Below are positions 57,208 to 64,000 of a DNA stretch of 64,000 bases, piece by piece. The translations under genes were made by a program, and so were the position numbers. Source of the DNA: Azospirillaceae bacterium (lineage in GTDB: Bacteria > Pseudomonadota > Alphaproteobacteria > Azospirillales > Azospirillaceae); the NCBI GenBank assembly GCA_035645145.1, contig DASQNC010000015.1:62001-126000 (forward strand), in the 5' to 3' direction. The notes beneath the pieces were generated by a model. It saw nothing but the letters and a program-made list of their open reading frames with translations. It had not been told where the DNA came from and did no database searches. Position 1 is the first letter of the stretch. Each line of letters begins with the position of its first letter.

Positions 57208-58636
57208 GGCGCTGCTTGGCGAGGATGACTTCGGCAGTGTTATGCACCTCGCCCAGGCGCTGCTGCCAGCGCTGATAGCGGTCGTTGAACTTGTCGTCGG
57301 TCTCGTCCGGGCGTCGGCTCGGCTCCGCGCGCTCCAGATAGTACTGCTCGCGGAACACGAACATGACCACGTCGGCGTCCTGCTCGATGGAGCCGGACTC
57401 GCGCAGGTCCGACAGCTGGGGACGCTTGTCCTCGCGCTGCTCGACGGCGCGGCTCAGCTGCGACAGCGCGATAACGGGGACGTCCAATTCCTTCGCCACC
57501 GCCTTCAGGCCGCGGGTGATCTCCGAGATCTCCTGCACGCGGTTCTCGCCGCCCCGCGAACTGCCGGACAGCAGCTGCAGGTAGTCGACCACGATCAGGC
57601 CCAGCTTGTGGGTCCGGTGCAGGCGGCGGGCACGGGTGCGCAGGCCCGTCACGCTGATGCCCGGCGTGTCGTCGATGAAGAAGGGCAGCCGGTTCAGCAG
57701 CGCCGCGGCCTCGACGAACCGTTGGAAGTCCGTGTCCTTGATGTCGCCACGGCGGATCTTGTCGCTGGGCACCTCGGACACGTCCGCCAGCAGACGGTTG
57801 GCCAGCTGCTCGGACGACATTTCCAGCGAGAAGAAGCCGACGACCGCCCCTTCCTCGCCATTGGACTCCAGGTACGCCTTGGCGGCGTTGAAGGCCATGT
57901 TGGTGGCCAGCGAGGTTTTGCCCATGGAGGGGCGGCCGGCCAGGATGATCAGGTCCGACGGGTGCAGGCCGCCCATCTTGCGGTCGATGTCGGTCAGTCC
58001 GCAGGTCACGCCGGTGACGTGGCTCGACCGCTTGAACGCCTCCTGGGCCGTCTGGATGGCCGCCTGCACCGAAATCGACAGCGCCGTGAAGCCGTTGTTG
58101 GCCGAGCCGGTCGTGGCCAGGTCGAACAGGCGCTTTTCCGCGGTTTCCAACTGCTCCTGCGGCGGCGCGTCCAGGTCGTGCCGGTACGCGTCGTTCACCA
58201 TGTCCTCGCCGATTTCGATCAGCTGCCGGCGAAGGTAGGCGTCGTAGACGACGCGGCCGTAGTCCTCGACGTTGACGACGCTGACCACATGCTCGGCCAG
58301 CTCCGCCAGGTACTGCGCCCCGTTCGTCCCGGCCAGATCGGGATCGTCCTGGAAATAGGCCTTCAGCGTGATCGGGCTGGCTTCCTGGTTGCGGTCCAGG
58401 ACCAGCTTGCGGATGGCGGCGTAGATGCGGGCGTGGACGGGCGAGCAGAAATGCTCGGGTTCCAGGAACTCCACGACCCTGTTGAGGGCCGCGTTGTTCA
58501 CCAGGATCGCGCCCAGGACCGACCGCTCGGCCTCCTCGTTCCGCGGCGCGCTGCGATAGCCCGGGGTACCGGGCGCAGCGCCGGCGGTTGCACCAGCGGG
58601 GGGGACTGTGCGCAGAAGGGTCGCGGTGTTCGTCAT
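57107..58636 (-). CDS. dnaB: replicative DNA helicase DnaB
   Basis: A 509-residue hexameric helicase that unwinds the fork. The N-terminal domain (PRNEEAERSVLGAILVN to about 170) binds primase. The RecA-like motor has Walker A GRPSMGKTS (234-242), GFFSLEMSSEQL, VVDYLQLLSG and the arginine-finger region QRHGPIGTVRLHFE. No intein is present. ATG 58636 is chosen; the frame upstream is not DnaB-like. Three DnaA-box-like sequences lie 48-90 bases upstream. Confidence 0.96.
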   Translation of the reverse strand: MTNTATLLRTVPPAGATAGAAPGTPGYRSAPRNEEAERSVLGAILVNNAALNRVVEFLEPEHFCSPVHARIYAAIRKLVLDRNQEASPITLKAYFQDDPDLAGTNGAQYLAELAEHVVSVVNVEDYGRVVYDAYLRRQLIEIGEDMVNDAYRHDLDAPPQEQLETAEKRLFDLATTGSANNGFTALSISVQAAIQTAQEAFKRSSHVTGVTCGLTDIDRKMGGLHPSDLIILAGRPSMGKTSLATNMAFNAAKAYLESNGEEGAVVGFFSLEMSSEQLANRLLADVSEVPSDKIRRGDIKDTDFQRFVEAAALLNRLPFFIDDTPGISVTGLRTRARRLHRTHKLGLIVVDYLQLLSGSSRGGENRVQEISEITRGLKAVAKELDVPVIALSQLSRAVEQREDKRPQLSDLRESGSIEQDADVVMFVFREQYYLERAEPSRRPDETDDKFNDRYQRWQQRLGEVHNTAEVILAKQRHGPIGTVRLHFEGQFTRFSDLDPHHPGGDYSSE

Positions 58637-58683
58637 GGTGTGAAGGTAACAGACGGGCGCATCACACGGGTAGGCCGGCCCCC

Positions 58684-58725
58684 TGTGGATAACGTCGACC
58701 GAAGTTGTCCACAACCTGTGAACAA
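58684..58725. promoter_or_regulatory. cluster of three DnaA-box-like 9-mers upstream of dnaB
   Basis: TGTGGATAA (58684-58692) is the exact reverse complement of the consensus TTATCCACA. TTGTCCACA (58705-58713) and TGTGAACAA (58717-58725, reverse TTGTTCACA) each differ from TTWTNCACA at one position. They sit just before the dnaB start. No A+T-rich unwinding element is adjacent, so regulation or titration of DnaA is likelier than an origin. Confidence 0.6.
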
Positions 58726-58826
58726 CGGGGATGAGCCCTCCCGCCCCCTTGTCCGGCGGGGCACTGTTGCGGAAATGCTGCTGTGGGCGACCGTCGACGA
58801 GCGGGGTTGGTAGCCCAAAGCGGCGA

Positions 58827-59741
58827 TCAGGTCCGGGGGACTCCCTCCACCGGGGGGGACTCGGCGGGTACCGGTTCCGGTCTCCGGCGGGCCGGCAGGC
58901 GCAGCACGACCAGCCCGATGCCGGCGACCACCAGCGCCATCCCGGCCAACCGTGTCGGACCGAAGGACTCGCCCATCACCAGGGCGGCGCTGCTCAGCCC
59001 GAACAGCGGGACCAGCATCGAAAAGGGGGCCACCGTGCCGGCGGGGTGGTGGCGCATCAGGTGGCCCCAGATGCCGAATCCGGCGACGGTGGAGATCGCC
59101 GCGATGTAGAGCAGCGACAGCACCGCCCCCCAGCTCGGGTGGGTGAGGGCTTGGGCGATGGCGTCAGGCCCCTCGAACACCAGCGATGCCGCCAGCAGCG
59201 GCACCGGAGGGATCAGGCTGAGCCAGATCGTCAGGGCGAACACGTCGCCCTTGCCGTGGGTGCGCATCTGCACATTGCCGATTCCCCAACTGGCCGCCGC
59301 TGCAATGGTCAGCCCGAAGCCGATCCAACTCACATCGGTGCCAACCGTGCTGCCCGCCAGCAGCAGGCCCGCGAACGCCACCGCGGCGCCCAGCAACGGG
59401 CGCGGTCCCGGCCGCTCGCCGCTCCAAAGCGCCCCGAACGCCATCGTGAAGAAGGCTTGGGACTGGATCATCACCGAGGCGAAGCCGGGCGGCATTCCGT
59501 TCGCCATGCCCAGGAACAGGAGCGCGTAGGGGGCTGCGAACAACGGCAGCGAGATCATTGTCAGGTTCCGCCAGGAAACCGGCGGCCTGGGCAGGAACAG
59601 CACCGGCAGGGCCGCCAGCGCGAACCGCAGCGCGGTCAACAGCACCGGTGGGAACACGTCCAGCGCTGTGCTGATCATGATGAAGTTCATGCCCCAGATG
59701 GCGGCGACCAGCAGGGCGAGGGCGATGTGGGACGGGGGCAT
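58827..59741 (-). CDS. EamA-family (DMT) transporter
   Basis: A 304-residue inner membrane protein with ten hydrophobic helices in two EamA repeats (ALALLVAAIWGMNFIMISTAL; LTIAAAASWGIGNVQMRTHGKG). The WGMNF and repeated ALRFALAALPVLF segments are typical. The GMANGMPPGFASVMIQSQAFFT part resembles the YdcZ/RhaT-like amino acid exporters such as EamA of E. coli. The substrate is unknown, perhaps an amino acid or metabolite efflux. ATG 59741 follows AGGTGGAG. A basic tail closes it. Confidence 0.9.
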   Translation of the reverse strand: MPPSHIALALLVAAIWGMNFIMISTALDVFPPVLLTALRFALAALPVLFLPRPPVSWRNLTMISLPLFAAPYALLFLGMANGMPPGFASVMIQSQAFFTMAFGALWSGERPGPRPLLGAAVAFAGLLLAGSTVGTDVSWIGFGLTIAAAASWGIGNVQMRTHGKGDVFALTIWLSLIPPVPLLAASLVFEGPDAIAQALTHPSWGAVLSLLYIAAISTVAGFGIWGHLMRHHPAGTVAPFSMLVPLFGLSSAALVMGESFGPTRLAGMALVVAGIGLVVLRLPARRRPEPVPAESPPVEGVPRT

Positions 59742-60000
59742 GTCGGCTCCACCTGAGGGGGCTGGGAACTGGACCGCGAGTCGCCCGGCCTTGCAAGCGC
59801 AAGTGGCGGTCCGCAGGGCAGCCATGACCGGTGCGCGTTCCGAGAGCATGGGGGCGGGCGGCTGTTGCCTGCCTTGGTTGGCTTAAGCCCGATATTCCCG
59901 GCCGGGCGTGGCGCCCCGGGTGCCGCACCCCGCGTTTGGAAGGGAGGATGAGGGCATCCGCCGCGGCGGAGGGCCATGGTCCTTGAGGGGGGAGGATGGC

Positions 60001-63000
60001 ATGCGCCGGCTTCTGACCGTCGTCGCGGCCGTATTCGTGGTTCTGATCCTGATCGGCGCGGCTCTGGTGCTTCTGGCCGGAAGCACCTTGGTCACCGACC
60101 GGTTGGTCGCCGCCATCGAGGCGCGCATTGGCCGGGACGTGCAGGCCGAGCGCATCGACCTGTCGGTCTTCCCCGCGGTTGCGGCCACGATCACCGGACT
60201 GACGGTGGCCGACCTCCCCGGCCAGCCGGAACCCATGCTGCGTGCCGGCCGGTTGGACGCCCGCCTTCCGCTTCTTCCGCTCCTGTCCGGCACCGTGGAT
60301 GTGGACCGTCTGGTGGCCGAGGATGTCACTCTGAACCTGCGCGTGGACCGGCAGGGCCGCCCCAACTGGGTCTTCCGTCCCGCGGATGGCACTCCCGGCC
60401 AGGGGGATGGCGATCCCGGGGGAGGGGGCGGCGGGGCCGAGCTTCCGAACCTGGTCCTGGACGAGCTGCGGCTGGACCGTGTCGCCGCCACCTACGAGGA
60501 CCAGCGCACCGGCCGCCGGATCGTCGTGACCGGGGGCCGGCTGGCGGGGGCCATGCCGGCCCTGGACCAGCCGGCCCGGCTGGAAGGCGGGGCGCGCGTC
60601 AATGACCGGCCGGTGGTTATCAACGCCAGCATCGGATCCCTGCGCGATCTGGCCGAGGCGCGCCCGACCGCGGTGAAGGCGCTGGTGGACGCGCCCGATG
60701 CGGCACGCCTGTCGATCGATGTGTCGCCGGCCGGCGACAATGCCGCCGGTGATATGGTGCTTCTGGTGCCCGATGTGGCCGAGGTTTACCGGTGGTTGGA
60801 TCTGGGCGCCGACGCCCAACCGCCTGCCCGCCGACCGCCTGCCCGGATGGTCCGTTTGGACGGCAGGATTGCCATCGGCGGAGGGCGTGCCGCGTTCGAG
60901 CCCTTCACCCTGGCCGTCGACGACGCCCGCGTCACCGGCGCGATGGCCTACGCCCGGACGGGCGAACGTCCGAAGCTGACCGGTGACGTCCGGGTTTCGG
61001 CGCTCGACCTGGATCGTCTGCTCGGGGCACGGCAGGCCCAGGACCGTCCGGTCCCGCCGCCCGCCGCCCGGCAGCCCCCCTCCGCCCAGCCTCCCGCGGC
61101 CAGGCCTCCCGCGGAGGGACGCCCTGTGGATCGCGACCGGGGGCCGGCCCCCTCGGACGCGTTGCCCTGGCCGTCGCTGCGGCAGGTGGATGCGGAGGTG
61201 GCCCTGGCGCTCGACGGGGTGCGGTTCGGTGGCCAGCAGGTCGGGCCGGCCCGCGCGTCCGTGAAGCTGGCCGATGGCGTGCTCGACGCGGCCCTGGCCG
61301 AGGCACGGGCGTTCGGCGGCACGGTTTCCGGCACCGCCAAGGCCGACGCCGCGCGCGCCCGTGCGGAGCTTGACCTCGATCTCGCCGGTCTCGGCCTGGG
61401 GCCGTTGGTCGGGACCGTGTCCCAGGCACGGGCCGGCGAACTCAAGGTCGCCGGCCGCGTCCGGGCGTCGGGAGAGGGGACCACGCGCGGCGCCTTCGCC
61501 AACAGCCTGACGGGGGCGGCGGGATTGACGCTGACCGGCCGCGACCTGCGCCTGCCGGCGCCGCAGGTGCCGCCATTGCAGGCGTTCGACCTGCGTCTGG
61601 ACGCCCCCGCCTTCGACCAGCCGGCGCGTTTGGCCGGCACCGTCACGGCCAATGGCGAGACGGTCAATCTGGCCGCCCAGGCGGCCGCCCCGCGGCGCTT
61701 GGCGGGAGGGGAGCCGAGCCCGGTCGCCCTGACCGTGGACGGGCGCTTGGTACAGGCGGGATTCGAGGGCGACGCCGCCACATCGGGGCGCCTGTCCGGA
61801 CGCGTCCGCTTCGCCACGCCGTCCGTTTCCGATCTGGCGTCGCGGCTGGGGTTCCGGTTGGAGGATCCGCCCGTCGATGCGTTGCGTGCCGAAGGGCGGG
61901 TGGCGGTCGCGCCGGGGGCCCTCGCCGTGGAGGACCTGGTCCTGGCCCCCGATGTCGGTCGCCTGACCGGCCGTGTGTCCGCCGATTGGTCCGGCCCGGT
62001 GACCCGGGTCGACGCCCGTCTGGTGGCCGACGGGATCGTCGTCGGCGATGCACCGACCGCGGTCCCGGCGGGCGGCCCCCAAGGGGGTGGGCAGGTGCCG
62101 GCGCCGGCCGCCGATGCGGGATGGAGTGCGGAGCCCATCGACTTCGCGGCCCTGCGCCGCTTTGCGGTCGATGCCGTATTGGAAAACCGTTCTTCCCGGA
62201 TCGGCGGCGTGGACGTTGGTCCATCGACGTTGACGCTGGCGGTCGCGGACGGGGTCCTCCGGCTCGATGCGCCCGATGTGCCTGTCTTCGGGGGCCGGAC
62301 GACCATGCATGCCGAGGCGGACGGGTCGAAGGACGGGCCGGGCACGGTGCATTTGCGCGCCCAGGCCGAAGGGGTGGAGGCGGAATCCCTGCTTCAGGCC
62401 TTGGCCGGCATCGACCTGGTCCGGGGCACCACGGCGGTGGATTTGGATGTGGCGGCGCAGGGGCGGTCCCAACGGGAACTGGCCGCCGCACTCGACGGCC
62501 GGACCCGTATGGATCTGCGCAACGGTGTGCTGCGTGGTGTGAACATCGCCGCGATCCTGCGCGATCCACTGGCCGCGGCGGCGGGCCGGGCCGATCAGGG
62601 CGCGCGCGAGACCGACTTTGCCGAACTGGCCGCCACCTTCGCCATCAACGACGGGCTCGCCCGCACGGACGATCTGCGCATGCTGGCTCCCCTGTTTCGG
62701 GTGGAGGGGGAGGGCACCGTTTCCCTGCCCCAGCGCCAACTGGACCTGCGCCTTGTGCCGACGGTGGCCCCCACGCTGGAGGGGCAGGGGGCGCGCTTCG
62801 ACCTGTCGGGGGTCCGCATCCCCGTCCACGTCCGGGGGCCCTTTGCCAAACCCCGGGTCGAGCCCGATTTCTCGGGCATGGCAGCGGGAATCGCCCGTGA
62901 TCCGGCCGCGGCCGGGGAGGCCGTCCGGCGCCTTCAGCAGGGCGAGCAGCCGGTGGACGTGCTGCGGGGGATCCTCGGGGGCGGGGGCGGGGGCGGGGGC

Positions 63001-63093
63001 GGGACGTCACCGCCGCCCGGCTCGCAACCCCGGCCTTCCCAGGATCCGGCGGAAGCCGTCGGTCGCGGCTTGCGTCAACTGTTCGGACGATAG
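60001..63093 (+). CDS. AsmA-family envelope protein
   Basis: A 1030-residue protein with one N-terminal membrane helix (LLTVVAAVFVVLILIGAALVLLAG) and a very long periplasmic beta-rich body of the AsmA/YhdP type. Typical segments are RIGRDVQAERIDLSVFPAVAATITGLTVAD near the start and an AsmA C-terminal block: TAVDLDVAAQGRSQRELAAALDGRTRMDLRNGVLRGVNIAAIL, then LRMLAPLFRVEGEGTVSLPQRQLDLRLVPTV. These bridge-like proteins are implicated in phospholipid movement to the outer membrane. A Pro-rich linker lies mid-protein and a Gly-rich run near the C-terminus. ATG 60001 follows GGGGGAGGATGGC. Confidence 0.9.
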   Translation: MRRLLTVVAAVFVVLILIGAALVLLAGSTLVTDRLVAAIEARIGRDVQAERIDLSVFPAVAATITGLTVADLPGQPEPMLRAGRLDARLPLLPLLSGTVDVDRLVAEDVTLNLRVDRQGRPNWVFRPADGTPGQGDGDPGGGGGGAELPNLVLDELRLDRVAATYEDQRTGRRIVVTGGRLAGAMPALDQPARLEGGARVNDRPVVINASIGSLRDLAEARPTAVKALVDAPDAARLSIDVSPAGDNAAGDMVLLVPDVAEVYRWLDLGADAQPPARRPPARMVRLDGRIAIGGGRAAFEPFTLAVDDARVTGAMAYARTGERPKLTGDVRVSALDLDRLLGARQAQDRPVPPPAARQPPSAQPPAARPPAEGRPVDRDRGPAPSDALPWPSLRQVDAEVALALDGVRFGGQQVGPARASVKLADGVLDAALAEARAFGGTVSGTAKADAARARAELDLDLAGLGLGPLVGTVSQARAGELKVAGRVRASGEGTTRGAFANSLTGAAGLTLTGRDLRLPAPQVPPLQAFDLRLDAPAFDQPARLAGTVTANGETVNLAAQAAAPRRLAGGEPSPVALTVDGRLVQAGFEGDAATSGRLSGRVRFATPSVSDLASRLGFRLEDPPVDALRAEGRVAVAPGALAVEDLVLAPDVGRLTGRVSADWSGPVTRVDARLVADGIVVGDAPTAVPAGGPQGGGQVPAPAADAGWSAEPIDFAALRRFAVDAVLENRSSRIGGVDVGPSTLTLAVADGVLRLDAPDVPVFGGRTTMHAEADGSKDGPGTVHLRAQAEGVEAESLLQALAGIDLVRGTTAVDLDVAAQGRSQRELAAALDGRTRMDLRNGVLRGVNIAAILRDPLAAAAGRADQGARETDFAELAATFAINDGLARTDDLRMLAPLFRVEGEGTVSLPQRQLDLRLVPTVAPTLEGQGARFDLSGVRIPVHVRGPFAKPRVEPDFSGMAAGIARDPAAAGEAVRRLQQGEQPVDVLRGILGGGGGGGGGTSPPPGSQPRPSQDPAEAVGRGLRQLFGR

Positions 63094-63124
63094 CCGGCTG
63101 TCCGCAGGCGCCGGTCGGCCGGTG

Positions 63125-64000
63125 TCACGACGCGAGGCTGGCGATCGGCCGCCTGCGGCTTTCCCACTTGCCGATGTAGTCCCGGGTCAGCGGGACGGCA
63201 TCGACCCGCTTGGCCAGTTGGATCTGGAAGACCATCTGGCCCATGTGCCGGAAGGCGACCTCGCTGCCCGCCAGATAGAACTCCCACATCCGGCAGAAAC
63301 GCTCCCCCAGCATCGCCTTCGCTTCGTCCCGGTTCGCCATGAAGCGGTCCCGCCAGGCGCGCAGCGTTTCGGCGTAGTGCAGGCGCAGGATTTCGATGTC
63401 GGTCACCCAGAGGCCGGCCTGTTCGATCGCGGGAAGGACCTCGGACAGGGCTGGCGTGTAGCCGCCGGGGAAGATGTATTTCCGGAGCCACGGGTTCGAT
63501 GTGCCGGGGCCGTCCATGCGCCCGATGGAATGCAGGAGCATGACGCCGTCGTCCTTCAGGAGCCGGGCGGCGGTCCGGAAGAACTCCCCGTAATGCGGGG
63601 TGCCCACGTGCTCGAACATGCCGACCGACACAATGCGGTCGTAGCGGCCCTGCTCCTGGCGGTAATCGCGCAACAGGAACCGGACCTGGTTGGAAAGGCC
63701 CGCGCGGCGCGCCCGGTCCTCGGCGATGGCGTGCTGTTCGGTGGACAGCGTGAGCCCCGTCACTTCGACGCCGGCTTCCCGGGCGAGGTAAAGGCCCAGG
63801 CCGCCCCAGCCGCTGCCGATGTCGAGGATCTTCTGGCCCGGCGTCAGCAGGAGCTTGGCTGCGATATGCCGCTTCTTGGCGTCCTGCGCCTCTTCGAGCG
63901 TCATGTCAGGCCGCGGGAAATAGGCGCAGGAGTACTGGCGGTCGGCGTCCAGGAACAGTTCGTAAAGCCGGCCGGGCAGGTCGTAGTGGTGGGCGACGTT
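63125..64000 (-). CDS. cfa: cyclopropane-fatty-acyl-phospholipid synthase (partial, 5' end beyond window)
   Basis: The last 291 residues of a SAM-dependent enzyme adding a methylene bridge to membrane unsaturated acyl chains. The open frame continues past 63904 to the window edge (HHYDLPGRLYELFLD, QYSCAYF), so the ATG at 63904 is internal. SAM-binding ILDIGSGWGGLGLYLA, the family segments VGMFEHVG, IFPGGYTPALSEVLPAIE and the active-site region MWEFYLAGSEVAFR are seen. It converges with the AsmA gene, 31 bases away. Confidence 0.94.
   Translation of the reverse strand, partial: NVAHHYDLPGRLYELFLDADRQYSCAYFPRPDMTLEEAQDAKKRHIAAKLLLTPGQKILDIGSGWGGLGLYLAREAGVEVTGLTLSTEQHAIAEDRARRAGLSNQVRFLLRDYRQEQGRYDRIVSVGMFEHVGTPHYGEFFRTAARLLKDDGVMLLHSIGRMDGPGTSNPWLRKYIFPGGYTPALSEVLPAIEQAGLWVTDIEILRLHYAETLRAWRDRFMANRDEAKAMLGERFCRMWEFYLAGSEVAFRHMGQMVFQIQLAKRVDAVPLTRDYIGKWESRRRPIASLAS

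Noticed and set aside
58637-58826. Chromosomal origin of replication next to dnaB
   Set aside because: Only three DnaA boxes and no A+T-rich unwinding region. The gap is 190 bases and G+C-rich.
59164-62829. 1221-codon minus-strand frame across the AsmA gene
   Set aside because: Low-complexity antisense translation. The AsmA protein on the plus strand has a membrane anchor and family motifs.

Overview
The window is a gene-dense chromosomal segment of high G+C DNA. It very probably comes from an alphaproteobacterium of the Rhodospirillales/Azospirillales type. The gene set points there: a mitochondrial-type complex I accessory subunit (NDUFA12) beside mlaD, DUF2155 and aat; an AdoCbl-dependent class II ribonucleotide reductase; a PhoX phosphatase; a malic enzyme fused to a phosphotransacetylase domain; and a dnaB-alr-mlaE-mlaF-radA-cvpA-purF run. 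No plasmid, phage, transposase, integrase or CRISPR array was seen. Assignment rests on reading protein motifs, not on database searches.

Layout. 1-7.8 kb: the 3' end of a biotin-dependent carboxylase, MgtC-like protein, acylphosphatase, a GAF-GGDEF diguanylate cyclase downstream of lipB, tRNA-Leu(GAG) with promoter and terminator, maeB, a secreted protein and a quinone oxidoreductase whose ribosome-binding site lies in a perfect 15-bp hairpin. 7.8-18.5 kb: an RlpA-like protein, a three-gene glycolipid modification operon (GT2, LAB_N, ArnT-like), a zur-cobW zinc operon, PhoX, an atypical SDR, a GNAT acetyltransferase and a cysteine hydrolase. 18.7-24.5 kb: galU-ugd-manB for nucleotide sugars, then a von Willebrand A protein, a membrane J-domain protein and a small helical protein. 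24.8-32.5 kb: a split ligase-associated DNA repair locus (ligase and exonuclease on one strand, Lhr-type helicase on the other) with psuG and a PAS gene between, ending in a decayed msrQ-like gene. 32.6-38.2 kb: two alpha/beta hydrolases flanking an XRE regulator with two RTX calcium-binding proteins. 38.3-49.9 kb: nrdJ, then NDUFA12-mlaD-DUF2155 facing aat, DUF2794, and a YfgM-like/bamB/der operon. 49.2-58.7 kb: SDR, a truncated EamA remnant, purF, cvpA, radA, mlaF, mlaE, alr and dnaB, all on the minus strand, with three DnaA boxes ahead of dnaB. 58.8-64 kb: an EamA exporter, an AsmA-family protein and a cyclopropane fatty acid synthase cut by the window edge.

Envelope biogenesis recurs: MlaD, MlaE and MlaF (lipid transport), BamB (beta-barrel assembly), AsmA, CFA synthase, lipid glycosylation and UDP-glucuronate supply. 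The best candidate for an undescribed system is the XRE/RTX cluster at 33.7-37.3 kb: an apparently membrane-anchored RTX protein with a distinct N-terminal domain and EF-hand-like sites, its co-transcribed regulator, a divergent second RTX protein, and repeated AGTTTCAA-like sequences in the shared promoter region.
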